Shown here one piece after another: positions 1 to 6,134 of a DNA stretch of 8,644 nt. Every line of letters starts with the position of its first letter. Position 1 is the stretch's first letter. A model generated the notes under the pieces. The model worked only from the letters and a program-made list of their open reading frames with translations. It made no database searches and had not been told where the DNA came from. Origin of the DNA: Desulfatitalea sp. (lineage in GTDB: Bacteria > Desulfobacterota > Desulfobacteria > Desulfobacterales > Desulfosarcinaceae); contig JABDRH010000667.1 of assembly GCA_013041835.1 (NCBI GenBank), forward strand, positions 1 through 8,644. Reading direction: 5' to 3'. The translations under genes and the position numbers were made by a program.

Positions 1-74
1 GTCACCGCCAGCAGGGTCGTCATCAGCAGGCCTGTGAAATACAGAACAAGCCGGGTGTAGAGCGTGGTCCTCAT
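1..74 (-). CDS. Sensor histidine kinase, N-terminal fragment (cut by window edge)
   Basis: Only the first 24 codons are in the window. They encode a short positively charged start (Met-Arg-Thr-Thr, then Arg at position 8) followed by a hydrophobic run rich in Leu, Val and Phe, which fits a first membrane helix. The ATG shares four bases (ATGA) with the stop of the PAS gene, so the two are probably translationally coupled. No strong Shine-Dalgarno sequence is visible inside the end of the PAS gene. The identity as a kinase is inferred from position: it is the next gene after a CpxR/OmpR-type response regulator and a PAS protein on the same strand, where a CpxA-like kinase is expected. No catalytic motif can be seen, so another membrane protein is possible. 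Confidence 0.5.
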   Translation of the reverse strand, partial: MRTTLYTRLVLYFTGLLMTTLLAV

Positions 75-427
75 GTCCCGGTTTTCAGCCCCAGCATGTT
101 CGCATACCCGGTGGTGAAATGCAGGTATAGGGAATCTGAACCGTCCAACGGGACCCAGTAGGCGGTGGCCGGTTTGTCGCCGAGCGTCGTCTCAAGGATT
201 TCAGCCCGGCCGGCGCTCAGCGCCTGATCGGCACGGCATAGGCTGCAGTGGTCCTGAACTTTTTCTTCGGGATTCAGCGTGAAACACTTGATGCCGGGTT
301 GTATGCCGGCCGACTGCGCCATGGCGTTGACGGCCAGGATCGTCCGGTCTTTTTGAATCAGCATCACCGGTTCCGGAAAATTCTGCCACATGGTGTTAAA
401 TGCATTTAAAATGGTTTGATTGATCAT
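71..427 (-). CDS. Small stand-alone PAS-like sensory protein with a cysteine cluster
   Basis: This is a 118-residue soluble protein. Residues 12-45 (FPEPVMLIQKDRTILAVN and on) have the usual opening of a PAS sensor domain, and residues 85-105 look like its last strands. Four residues could bind a metal or form disulfides: Cys48, His60, Cys61 and Cys64, spaced C-x12-C-x2-C. Similar cysteine patterns occur in PAS domains of sensor proteins from anaerobic deltaproteobacteria, but no cofactor can be assigned. The start at 427 is chosen because AAGGAG lies at good spacing before it; the frame stays open further upstream but without such a site. It ends by overlapping the start of the putative kinase, so it may act as a sensory accessory of that kinase. 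It contains only a PAS fold and no output domain. Confidence 0.72.
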   Translation of the reverse strand: MINQTILNAFNTMWQNFPEPVMLIQKDRTILAVNAMAQSAGIQPGIKCFTLNPEEKVQDHCSLCRADQALSAGRAEILETTLGDKPATAYWVPLDGSDSLYLHFTTGYANMLGLKTGT

Positions 428-500
428 GTCGCACACTCCTTGGTAGTGGCCGATGGCCGGTAAACGTTGTAATGGCTGCCTGTGGCGCGCACCCAAATAA

Positions 501-657
501 GGGCGCAGGAAAAAAAAATTCCCCAATCTTGCTTGTCTTTGAGTCTGTCTGCGGCGTTACATCCGCCGGCACATATCCTGATATGCACCGGCGGATGTGC
601 CTTGCAGACGAACCCAAATCCAGTGCAACCTTGGGGAATTATTTATTTCCTGCGCCC
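501..657. repeat. 157-bp long-hairpin (MITE-like) palindromic element
   Basis: The outer arms are 501-526 (starting GGGCGCAGGA, ending TTCCCCAA) and 631-657 (starting TTGGGGAATT, ending CCTGCGCCC). They are reverse complements apart from two mismatches and one extra base. Inside, GTCTGC (547-552) pairs with GCAGAC (604-609), and ACATCCGCCGG (559-569) pairs exactly with CCGGCGGATGT (588-598). A CATAT/ATATG stem with a CCTG loop sits at the tip (572-585). Weaker pairings (529-532 with 625-628; 538-541 with 615-618) fill the space between, so nearly the whole element folds into one hairpin. It has no coding capacity. It could be a miniature inverted-repeat transposable element, a dispersed intergenic palindrome or a structured leader of the PAS/kinase transcript. 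No clear target-site duplication is visible. Copy number in the genome would decide. Confidence 0.7.
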
Positions 658-764
658 TAGGATGCCGTGACTATAGACAGGGTATTGTAAAGCAGGTTTT
701 TCAGAAATTGTAAAAAATGTAACGCCGTGGATGGATTCATAGGCAAGAAAGATGGTGTTTGCGT
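658..764. other. Intergenic remainder between response regulator and the palindrome
   Basis: These bases follow the response regulator stop. They contain A- and T-rich tracts but no gene and no convincing hairpin terminator. On the minus strand TATAGT (670-675) matches five of six bases of a sigma-70 -10 box, but no recognisable -35 box lies 16-18 bases upstream. If the PAS/kinase pair has its own promoter it probably lies here, and the transcript would then run through the whole palindromic element. The remaining stretch, 428-500, holds the PAS ribosome binding site and nothing else that I recognise. Confidence 0.4.
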
Positions 765-1460
765 TTACATTTCAGGCCAACGATAGCCCTTTCCCCAGAC
801 CGTCAGGATGCGCCGCGGCTTGGCGGGGTCATCCTCGATTTTTTTACGAATGCGGCTCACATGCACATCGATGGACCGGTCGAAGGCTTCGAAATCACGG
901 CCCCTGACCAGTGTCATCAGGTGGTCGCGGGTGATCACCTTGCCCTTGGCCTGCACCAAGGCCAGCAGGATGTCGAATTCGACCGTGGAGAGATGAATCT
1001 CTTGCGCGCCGATCCAAATCCGCCGGCGCAAGGGGTCGATGCCAACCCCTGAGGAGTGAATCACCCCGGAAGCCGGTTTTTCCGCTCTTGCCTGGGGTTG
1101 GGTCCGCCGGAGAATCGCCTTGATCCTTGCCAAAAGCTCCCTGGGATTAAAGGGTTTTTGCAGGTAGTCATCCGCACCCATTTCAAGGCCGACGATCCGA
1201 TCGGTCTCATCCCCGCGCGCGGTGAGCATCAAGACCGGCAAATCCGACGTTTTTCTGATGGCGCGAAGGGTTTCAAAGCCATCCATGTCCGGCAGCATGA
1301 TATCCAGGATGACCATATCAAAGGCGCCTCGAATGAGCGTGTCCACGCCTTCATCCCCGCGAAGGGCGGAATGAACCTCGAAGCTGTTGTTTTGGAAATA
1401 ATCCCGCAACAGCGCCTGGAGCTTGGCGTCATCATCGATGATCAATATTTTCAGCGGCAT
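765..1460 (-). CDS. OmpR/PhoB-family response regulator, CpxR-like
   Basis: The 231-residue protein has the full two-domain layout. The receiver domain (about 4-118) keeps the acidic pair Asp9/Asp10, the phosphoacceptor Asp53 in ILDIMLPDMDG, Thr80 in LMLTARG and Lys102 in QKPF. The winged-helix domain (about 133-230) includes STVEFDILLAL and the recognition region around AFDRSIDVHVSRIRKKIE, ending GKGYRW. The stretch LTARGDETDRIVGLEMGADD and the following FNPRELLARIKAILRR are characteristic of the CpxR subgroup, which controls envelope-stress genes when phosphorylated by CpxA; the target genes here are unknown. ATG at 1460 is chosen because it puts the first strand where the family has it. 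An in-frame GTG at 1505 would add 15 residues, and neither start has a good Shine-Dalgarno. It begins 55 bp after the sigma-54 activator on the same strand and may be co-transcribed with it. Its likely kinase partner is at 1-74. Confidence 0.92.
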   Translation of the reverse strand: MPLKILIIDDDAKLQALLRDYFQNNSFEVHSALRGDEGVDTLIRGAFDMVILDIMLPDMDGFETLRAIRKTSDLPVLMLTARGDETDRIVGLEMGADDYLQKPFNPRELLARIKAILRRTQPQARAEKPASGVIHSSGVGIDPLRRRIWIGAQEIHLSTVEFDILLALVQAKGKVITRDHLMTLVRGRDFEAFDRSIDVHVSRIRKKIEDDPAKPRRILTVWGKGYRWPEM

Positions 1461-1515
1461 TCGATGGTTTTCCGATGCATGGGCGCGATTTTCCGTTTTT
1501 GCCACGGGGGTTCTA

Positions 1516-4230
1516 TCAATTCAGCATGCGCAGTTCGAGACTGTGTTTTTTCAATTTGCTGCGCAAGGTGCTCAGGGGAATGCCGAGCCGGCGGGCGGCC
1601 TCGCTTTGGGTGAGGCATTGGCGGAAGGTTTCGTTGATAAGGCAGGCCTCGTAGAGATTCATCGTTTCGGAGAGCGAAGATTCGTTTGAGCCAGGAAGCC
1701 GGAACATTTCCGGGTCCGGCGCCGTGCTCAGGTCGAGCCGTTTGAGTTTGCTGCGCAGGGTGCTGATCGGGATGCCCAGCGCGTCGGCCGCCTGGCGCTG
1801 GGTGGTGTAACGCTGCAAGCTGTCACCGATCAGCGCGGCTTCCAGAAGCCGGAGCTGATCCGGCAGGCTCTCGGGCGTATCGGACTGTTGCCGGGCGGCG
1901 ACGTTTTTCGCCTCCAGGACATGCTTTAAGACCGTATTGGCCAATTCACGGACATTGCCCGGCCAGGCGTGCGTTTCCAGTTTTTCCAGCGTCGCCGCGT
2001 CCATGCGGGCATCGATCCGGTGCCGCCATTTGCAGCGCAGTAAAAAAGAGCCGCTCAACAGCGCAATGTCCGCTTTGCGTTGGCGCAGGGCGGGCAAGAC
2101 AAAACTGAGTTGATCCAGGCGGTATAATAAATCCTCGCGGAACTTGCCCGCTTTGACCAACTGCTTCAAGTCGCGGTTGGTGGCGCAGATGAACCGGACC
2201 TCGGGCTGAAGGAAATCGCCGCCGCCCACCCGCTGAAACGGCGCGCCTTCGATCACCCGCAGCAGCTTGGCTTGCATCTCCATGGGCAGTTCGCTGATTT
2301 CGTCCAGGAAAAGAATGCCTTGGTCGGCCTGCTCCAAAAAACCCTGGTGGCGTAGATCCGCGCCGGTAAACGCGCCCCTTTCATGCCCGTAAAAAGCGCT
2401 TTCGAACAAGCTGGGGCTGATGGCGGCGCAATTGACGCTGATGGTTTTTTGCCCGCAGACTTGCCCGGCGTACGCCGCGATCAACTCCTTGCCCGTACCG
2501 CTTTCACCGGTGATCAAAATGGTTTTGGACGCGGCGGCCGAGTGGCCCAGGCGTGCGAGCACGTCAAGCAGCCGGGGCGACTCGGTGACAAAATCATGCC
2601 CATGGGCCTGGAACCGCACCGCGCGTTGCAGTCGGATCAAAAACGATATGGCCGCCGGCAGCCGTTGTGCGACCTGGTCGGCAGCGATCAGGTCGACCCA
2701 GCGGCTGTTCAACCCACGGGGCGCATCGTCAAACGCACCGATGAGGATCAAGGGCTTGTCGACGGGCAGGCGCGCCACAGCGCCGTCAGGCGGGCCATGG
2801 CGTCCATCCACGATGAAAAGATCGGCGCGTACGTCCTTGAGCGCCTCATCCACCGTTTCATATCGGGTCACCCCCGGCAACGGCAGGGTGATGTCCCGGG
2901 ACTTACCGATAAAAACAACCCGTGGCGGTGGGACCGACGGGATCACGCGATCGGTGGTGACGAATTGGGCTTGCGTTTCCTTCAACGCGATTTTTTGCTG
3001 CAGCTTTTCAATCAGGCGGTCTTTCAACGCCACCTGCGCCTCGAGCTTGCGGATGTATTTCAAGGCCACCACGAGCTGCGTACACAGGGCCGAGATGAGC
3101 TGAAAATCCTGCCGGCTGTAGATTTTGTCGGAAAAGCCGCGGCCGAATTTAAGCGTGCCGAGCAGTTGCCCATCATCAAAAACCGGCAGGATGGCCTCGA
3201 TGCCGCAGGCCTCCAAATGCGCGTGAATCTGCTCGAAATTGTCGAACGTGGCCTGGGAGAGCAGGTGCAACTGCTCCCGGCCCGAATTGGCGGCCTCCTG
3301 CAGTTGAAGGATTTCATGGTCCAGCGCCGTCACTTGAAATTGCCGGAAAGCCGCGTCGCCGCCGCAGTCCGCCACCGGCTGGCCGTTGACCTCCAGCCCC
3401 ACGGCGCACCGCAGGGTTTCATGAAGCATCCCGACCAGCCGATGATAATCAAAGTCATGGGCGTGGAGGTTGTGGATCAGCGACTTTACCTTTTGATGGA
3501 AACGATATTTACGGGTTTTGATTGCAGGGGCCAGAAGAAGCCGGACATCGTAGAGCAGCTTTTGATGCGTAATGGCGTAGGCTATGATAACGGCAAAAAC
3601 AATAATGGAGACAGGAATTAGCATTATATTAAAAGCGTTAATTTTTAGGGGCTGAAGAACCAGTATAACCATAAGCGTTATAAAAACAGGACATAAGTAG
3701 GCAATGCCCAAAATGTCTAGTCCGTTTTTCGTACATGCATCCGAACTGAATCGTTTAATAAAACAGGAAAAAAGAGCCGCTAAAAAATAGATCATCATGT
3801 ATATTCTAAAACAACCGTACAAAATTCCTTCCACTTTACCCCATCCCCAGTATTCCGGTTGCATTCCTGCGATAAATAGATCCGTAGGCAGCATGGCGAT
3901 CAAAAAAAAGGATGGCAGGTAAAGCATTATGTATATATAGCGTCTGCCTTTTAAAACAGTGAATGGTTTTGGGTAGCAAAATGTAAGATTCAGATATACG
4001 GAAACCACTAGGACCGCTGCAAAATAGAGTAACTTATCCCATATCAGAGCAATGCGCATATCCTTTGTGTTGAGCAATAAAAATTCACATGTCACATATA
4101 AAAAGAAAAAAAAGATGATTAAAAGTAAAAGCTTGAGACTTGTGTCTTTCTTGCCGTGGAAAAGGCAGTAAAAGAATAAGCCGGCAAGGGTTATAATCGC
4201 AGCCAGAGACGGTATGCTATAAAAAGACAT
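1516..4230 (-). CDS. Membrane-bound sigma-54 activator: 7TM-GAF-pseudoreceiver-AAA+-double Fis HTH
   Basis: This 904-residue protein should sit in the inner membrane and activate RNA polymerase containing sigma-54. Residues 1-225 form about seven hydrophobic helices, ending in [10 protein letters not shown] like the seven-helix sensor region of some histidine kinases. Residues about 262-392 resemble a GAF domain, and 393-420 a coiled coil. Residues about 436-535 look like a receiver domain that keeps Asp475 (FIVDG) but lacks the acidic pair and the Lys, so it is probably not phosphorylated. The AAA+ core is complete: Walker A GESGTGKE (575-582), the sigma-54-contacting GAFTGA (619-624), Walker B ILFLDE (639-644), the arginine region FREDLLYRL (697-705) and WPGNVREL (756-763). 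Two Fis-type helix-turn-helix units follow (about 813-832 and 877-896), where one is usual. AAGGTG lies six bases before the ATG. The membrane half uses A/T-rich codons, unlike the rest. The layout resembles the sensor half of a PrsK-like kinase joined to a PrsR-like regulator; that comparison is from memory of the families. Confidence 0.9.
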   Translation of the reverse strand: MSFYSIPSLAAIITLAGLFFYCLFHGKKDTSLKLLLLIIFFFFLYVTCEFLLLNTKDMRIALIWDKLLYFAAVLVVSVYLNLTFCYPKPFTVLKGRRYIYIMLYLPSFFLIAMLPTDLFIAGMQPEYWGWGKVEGILYGCFRIYMMIYFLAALFSCFIKRFSSDACTKNGLDILGIAYLCPVFITLMVILVLQPLKINAFNIMLIPVSIIVFAVIIAYAITHQKLLYDVRLLLAPAIKTRKYRFHQKVKSLIHNLHAHDFDYHRLVGMLHETLRCAVGLEVNGQPVADCGGDAAFRQFQVTALDHEILQLQEAANSGREQLHLLSQATFDNFEQIHAHLEACGIEAILPVFDDGQLLGTLKFGRGFSDKIYSRQDFQLISALCTQLVVALKYIRKLEAQVALKDRLIEKLQQKIALKETQAQFVTTDRVIPSVPPPRVVFIGKSRDITLPLPGVTRYETVDEALKDVRADLFIVDGRHGPPDGAVARLPVDKPLILIGAFDDAPRGLNSRWVDLIAADQVAQRLPAAISFLIRLQRAVRFQAHGHDFVTESPRLLDVLARLGHSAAASKTILITGESGTGKELIAAYAGQVCGQKTISVNCAAISPSLFESAFYGHERGAFTGADLRHQGFLEQADQGILFLDEISELPMEMQAKLLRVIEGAPFQRVGGGDFLQPEVRFICATNRDLKQLVKAGKFREDLLYRLDQLSFVLPALRQRKADIALLSGSFLLRCKWRHRIDARMDAATLEKLETHAWPGNVRELANTVLKHVLEAKNVAARQQSDTPESLPDQLRLLEAALIGDSLQRYTTQRQAADALGIPISTLRSKLKRLDLSTAPDPEMFRLPGSNESSLSETMNLYEACLINETFRQCLTQSEAARRLGIPLSTLRSKLKKHSLELRMLN
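1543..1794 (-). repeat. Tandem duplication of the Fis-type HTH coding segment
   Basis: Within the activator gene, 1735-1794 encodes [20 protein letters not shown] and 1543-1602 encodes [20 protein letters not shown]. The two 20-residue units match at 13 positions ([20 protein letters not shown]), and the DNA is also similar (for example TTTGCTGCGCA occurs in both on the plus strand). Repeat units start 192 bp apart and are separated by a linker rich in Ser, Pro and acidic residues. This points to an internal duplication of the DNA-binding domain within the gene. Confidence 0.85.
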
Positions 4231-4251
4231 ATAACACCTTGTAAAGTTGGT

Positions 4252-4294
4252 TGAAAAATCCGGTTCAAATCGGATTTGGCCAATTTGAACCGGA
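4252..4294 (-). terminator. Intrinsic terminator after the ketosynthase gene
   Basis: Read on the minus strand, TCCGGTTCAAAT pairs perfectly (12 bp) with ATTTGAACCGGA across a 12-base loop, and the stem is followed directly by TTTTT. This is the standard form of a Rho-independent terminator. It lies 16 bp past the ketosynthase stop and 22 bp before the activator start. The two genes are therefore probably separate transcripts, or the activator receives only read-through. The activator's own promoter would have to overlap this hairpin. A weak candidate is TTGAAC with TTTACA 17 bases on, which falls inside the stem's second arm. Confidence 0.85.
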
Positions 4295-4310
4295 ATTAGC
4301 TACCTAATAC

Positions 4311-5552
4311 TTAAATCTTTTTCAAAATGACCGAAGAATTGCCTCCTCCATAAGCATGTGAATTGATCATGGCATGATTAAGAGTAAAATCACGTGCATT
4401 TTTAGGCACATAATCAAGATCACACTCATCGTCCGGATCATCCAGATTAATGGTCGGTGGTATGACATCTTCAGATATTGATTTACTCGTTGCAATCACC
4501 TGTAGAATATTGGTTGCTCCGAGAGGCGATCCTAATGCGCCTTTAATCGAGGAGACATTCAGCTTGTGGGCATAAGGACCAAAAATCCTTTTAATAGCGC
4601 GGGTTTCAGCCAGATCAGTTTCGGGCATGGAAGGCCCGTGAGCCGAAATGTAATCAATTTGTGATATGTCCGTATCAGCTGCTGAAAGGGCACGGCGCAT
4701 TGCGCGGCTGATCTGTTTGCCCTCTGGCTCACATTTCAGGATGGAGTAACCATCATTGGTACAGGCACTTCCAGATATCACTGCATATGGTTTTGCGTTT
4801 CTCTTAACAGCATCGCCCAGCTTTTCGAGAACGATTGCACCGGCTCCTTCGGCGATCACGAATCCATCGTGCTCTCGATCAAATGGACGGGATGATCTTT
4901 CGGGTTCCTCATTTCGTTTGGACATGGCCCTGCTGAGGCAGATCGTTTTAAAAGCGTAGGAACTTAACGCTTCGGTTCCCACTACGATAGCCATTGAGAT
5001 TTTGGACAATCGCATTTGATCGATAGCGACTTCAAGAGCATTTGCGCCAGAGTTGCATGCCGATGTCAACGTCATGGTCGGTCCGGTTAGTTGGTAATTA
5101 CACGCAAGAGTGAATGCCGTTGAATGGTTGCAGTCTCTGAACGATGCGATCAACGGCCATGTGTGAATGCCATTTCGAACCCCGTCTATGGTCAATTGTT
5201 CAATTTCCAAAGTGCTGCATGTCCCGGAGCCAATGTAAACGCCGATGTCATGTCGGGTCCGGTCAGTGATTTCCAACCCGGCATCTTGGATGGCCTGGTC
5301 GGAGGATGCGATCGCAAATTGGGTGAAGCGGGCGCAGCGCTTGGCTGTTTTTGCATCCATATAGTCGGTTGGTGAAAAATTGTCAACCTCCCCGCCAATC
5401 CGGGTGCGTAATCCGGTGACATCGAAGCGCCGAATGGCACGGATGCCGCAGCGGCCGTTAATCAAATTTTCCCAAAAATCCTTGAGGTTATTGCCAAGTG
5501 GTGAAATTACGCCCATGCCAGTAATTGCAATTTGATCGGTGTTCAGTTTCAT
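4311..5552 (-). CDS. FabF-like beta-ketoacyl-ACP synthase lacking the second catalytic His
   Basis: The 413-residue protein spans a full KAS I/II ketosynthase fold; E. coli FabF is about the same length. It begins IAITGMGVISPLGNN and ends in ILKKI as FabF does. Known KAS II enzymes join an acyl group on an active-site Cys to malonyl-ACP using Cys163, His303, Lys335 and His340. Here Cys166 (TSACNSGA), His305 (SAHGPS) and Lys337 (SSIKGALG) are present, but the His of the usual KSMTGH motif is Ser342 (KGALGS). The gating loop NSFGFGG reads NSHAYGG. The protein may therefore load acyl groups, or elongate poorly, rather than act as a housekeeping FabF. AGGAGGT (5559-5565) six bases before the ATG fixes the start. 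No ACP, reductase or dehydratase lies nearby. Codon use is more A/T-rich than in most neighbours, which suggests a different origin. Family certain; substrate unknown. Confidence 0.93.
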   Translation of the reverse strand: MKLNTDQIAITGMGVISPLGNNLKDFWENLINGRCGIRAIRRFDVTGLRTRIGGEVDNFSPTDYMDAKTAKRCARFTQFAIASSDQAIQDAGLEITDRTRHDIGVYIGSGTCSTLEIEQLTIDGVRNGIHTWPLIASFRDCNHSTAFTLACNYQLTGPTMTLTSACNSGANALEVAIDQMRLSKISMAIVVGTEALSSYAFKTICLSRAMSKRNEEPERSSRPFDREHDGFVIAEGAGAIVLEKLGDAVKRNAKPYAVISGSACTNDGYSILKCEPEGKQISRAMRRALSAADTDISQIDYISAHGPSMPETDLAETRAIKRIFGPYAHKLNVSSIKGALGSPLGATNILQVIATSKSISEDVIPPTINLDDPDDECDLDYVPKNARDFTLNHAMINSHAYGGGNSSVILKKI

Positions 5553-5562
5553 GTGGCTACCT

Positions 5563-5605
5563 CCTGTGTAATATTTGTGTCCATCTTATTTTGCATGGAC
5601 ACAGG
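5563..5605 (-). promoter_or_regulatory. Competing hairpins over the ketosynthase ribosome binding site
   Basis: In the mRNA sense, TGTGTCCAT (5603-5595) pairs perfectly with ATGGACACA (5584-5576), a 9-bp stem with a 10-base loop. The overlapping segment CCTGTGT (5605-5599) can instead pair with ACACAGG (5569-5563), whose last three bases are part of the AGGAGGT Shine-Dalgarno. The two stems share TGTGT and cannot form together. The first leaves the ribosome binding site open and the second partly covers it. The 9-bp repeat could equally be a protein operator at the DNA level. Confidence 0.5.
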
Positions 5606-5619
5606 TTTATGGGGTGCCA
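5604..5619 (-). promoter_or_regulatory. Weak sigma-54 (-24/-12) promoter candidate for the ketosynthase gene
   Basis: On the minus strand TGGCAC (5619-5614) is a perfect -24 half-site. At the right distance the -12 half reads AAAC instead of TTGC, so only the last C agrees. Initiation near 5593 would give a leader of about 40 bases. Support is the -24 match and the sigma-54 activator gene next door. The poor -12 half makes this tentative, and such a start would remove part of the 5' arms of the competing hairpins. Confidence 0.22.
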
Positions 5620-5746
5620 CCGCATGGATGAAGCCGAAGCCTGCCCAATAGCCTTCAACAATCGTATTTCGCAGGACTCAAAATACAGTCGGATCAGAAA
5701 AGATCAGGTCTTGCTATAAGGTGTTTGGATTCGTTAAGGCGTATGC

Positions 5747-5853
5747 AGGAGGTGCCTCCTCCATCGGTGACACCTCAAGTCTATTATGAGTGGCGAATTC
5801 TCGCAAAAATAAAGGTGCGAAATTTCGCGCCCATAGCAACTTTTCGCGCCCAT
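5747..5853. promoter_or_regulatory. Cluster of operator-like palindromes and direct repeats
   Basis: Four related signals lie 195-301 bp upstream of the ketosynthase start: AGGAGG-TG-CCTCCT (5747-5760), GCGAATTCTCGC (5793-5804, imperfect palindrome), GCGAAATTTCGC (5817-5828, perfect 12-bp palindrome) and the exact direct repeat TTTCGCGCCCAT at 5823-5834 and 5842-5853 (19-bp period). All but the first contain GCGA or TCGC. The distance suits upstream activating sites of a sigma-54 activator, or operators of another regulator. The protein that binds is not identifiable from the sequence. Confidence 0.45.
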
Positions 5854-6081
5854 AATCATTTAACTCGTTGTAATATTGGTATATATATTTTTTTGAAATA
5901 TCGGCGATCTGGTATACGAATTGCTATTTAATTGAGCCTGATTGAATTGAACAGGGTTGCCGCACCCAACTGCACCCCTAACTGCACACTGCTGCGGGCT
6001 TCATCTAAATGCGTGAATCTCTTTTGCCTTGGATAATCTCTGCCTGATGTGACTTTCTGTTTGGATGAGAGCAACGCCACC

Positions 6082-6118
6082 ACCAATGGCCGGGATGGAT
6101 TGAATCCCGGCCATTGGT
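6082..6118 (+). promoter_or_regulatory. Perfect 15-bp inverted repeat just upstream of the 6135 gene
   Basis: ACCAATGGCCGGGAT (6082-6096) and ATCCCGGCCATTGGT (6104-6118) are exact reverse complements around a 7-base loop. The stem ends 16 bases before the ATG at 6135 and a few bases before the AGGA ribosome binding site. It is followed by TCTTT, too short for a confident intrinsic terminator. It could be a leader hairpin limiting translation, an operator or a weak terminator of upstream transcription. Confidence 0.55.
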
Positions 6119-6134
6119 CTTTGCAGGAACGCTT

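Larger units (their letters stand above)
5553..6134. other. 582-bp intergenic region without a convincing gene
   Basis: This gap separates the leftward ketosynthase gene from the rightward gene at 6135, so it should carry divergent promoters. Short open frames here have poor codon use, no ribosome binding site and no recognisable motifs. Besides the repeats listed separately, it holds an A/T-rich tract (about 5876-5898, TATATATATTTTTTT), a tandem 12-bp near-repeat beginning AACTGCAC (5968 and 5980), and ATAATC with a good -10 shape (GATAAT, 6032-6037) but no matching -35 box on the plus strand. I see no tRNA, attachment site or transposase remnant. Confidence 0.6.

Noticed and set aside
2383..3621. 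A 412-codon open frame on the plus strand
   Set aside because: It lies fully opposite the activator gene, whose motifs (GAFTGA, Walker A and B) prove the minus strand is coding. Long antisense frames are common in GC-rich genes, and this product has no recognisable motif.
4311..4450. The VPHEAR His of FabF changed to Lys (VPKNAR) as a lost catalytic residue
   Set aside because: Counting from His303 in E. coli FabF puts catalytic His340 in KSMTGH, not in VPHEAR. The relevant change is Ser342.
5630..5649. A sigma-54 promoter at TTGGGCAGGCTTCGGC on the minus strand
   Set aside because: GG and GC have the right 10-base spacing, but the rest of the -24 and -12 halves does not match. The TGGCAC site nearer the gene is less poor.
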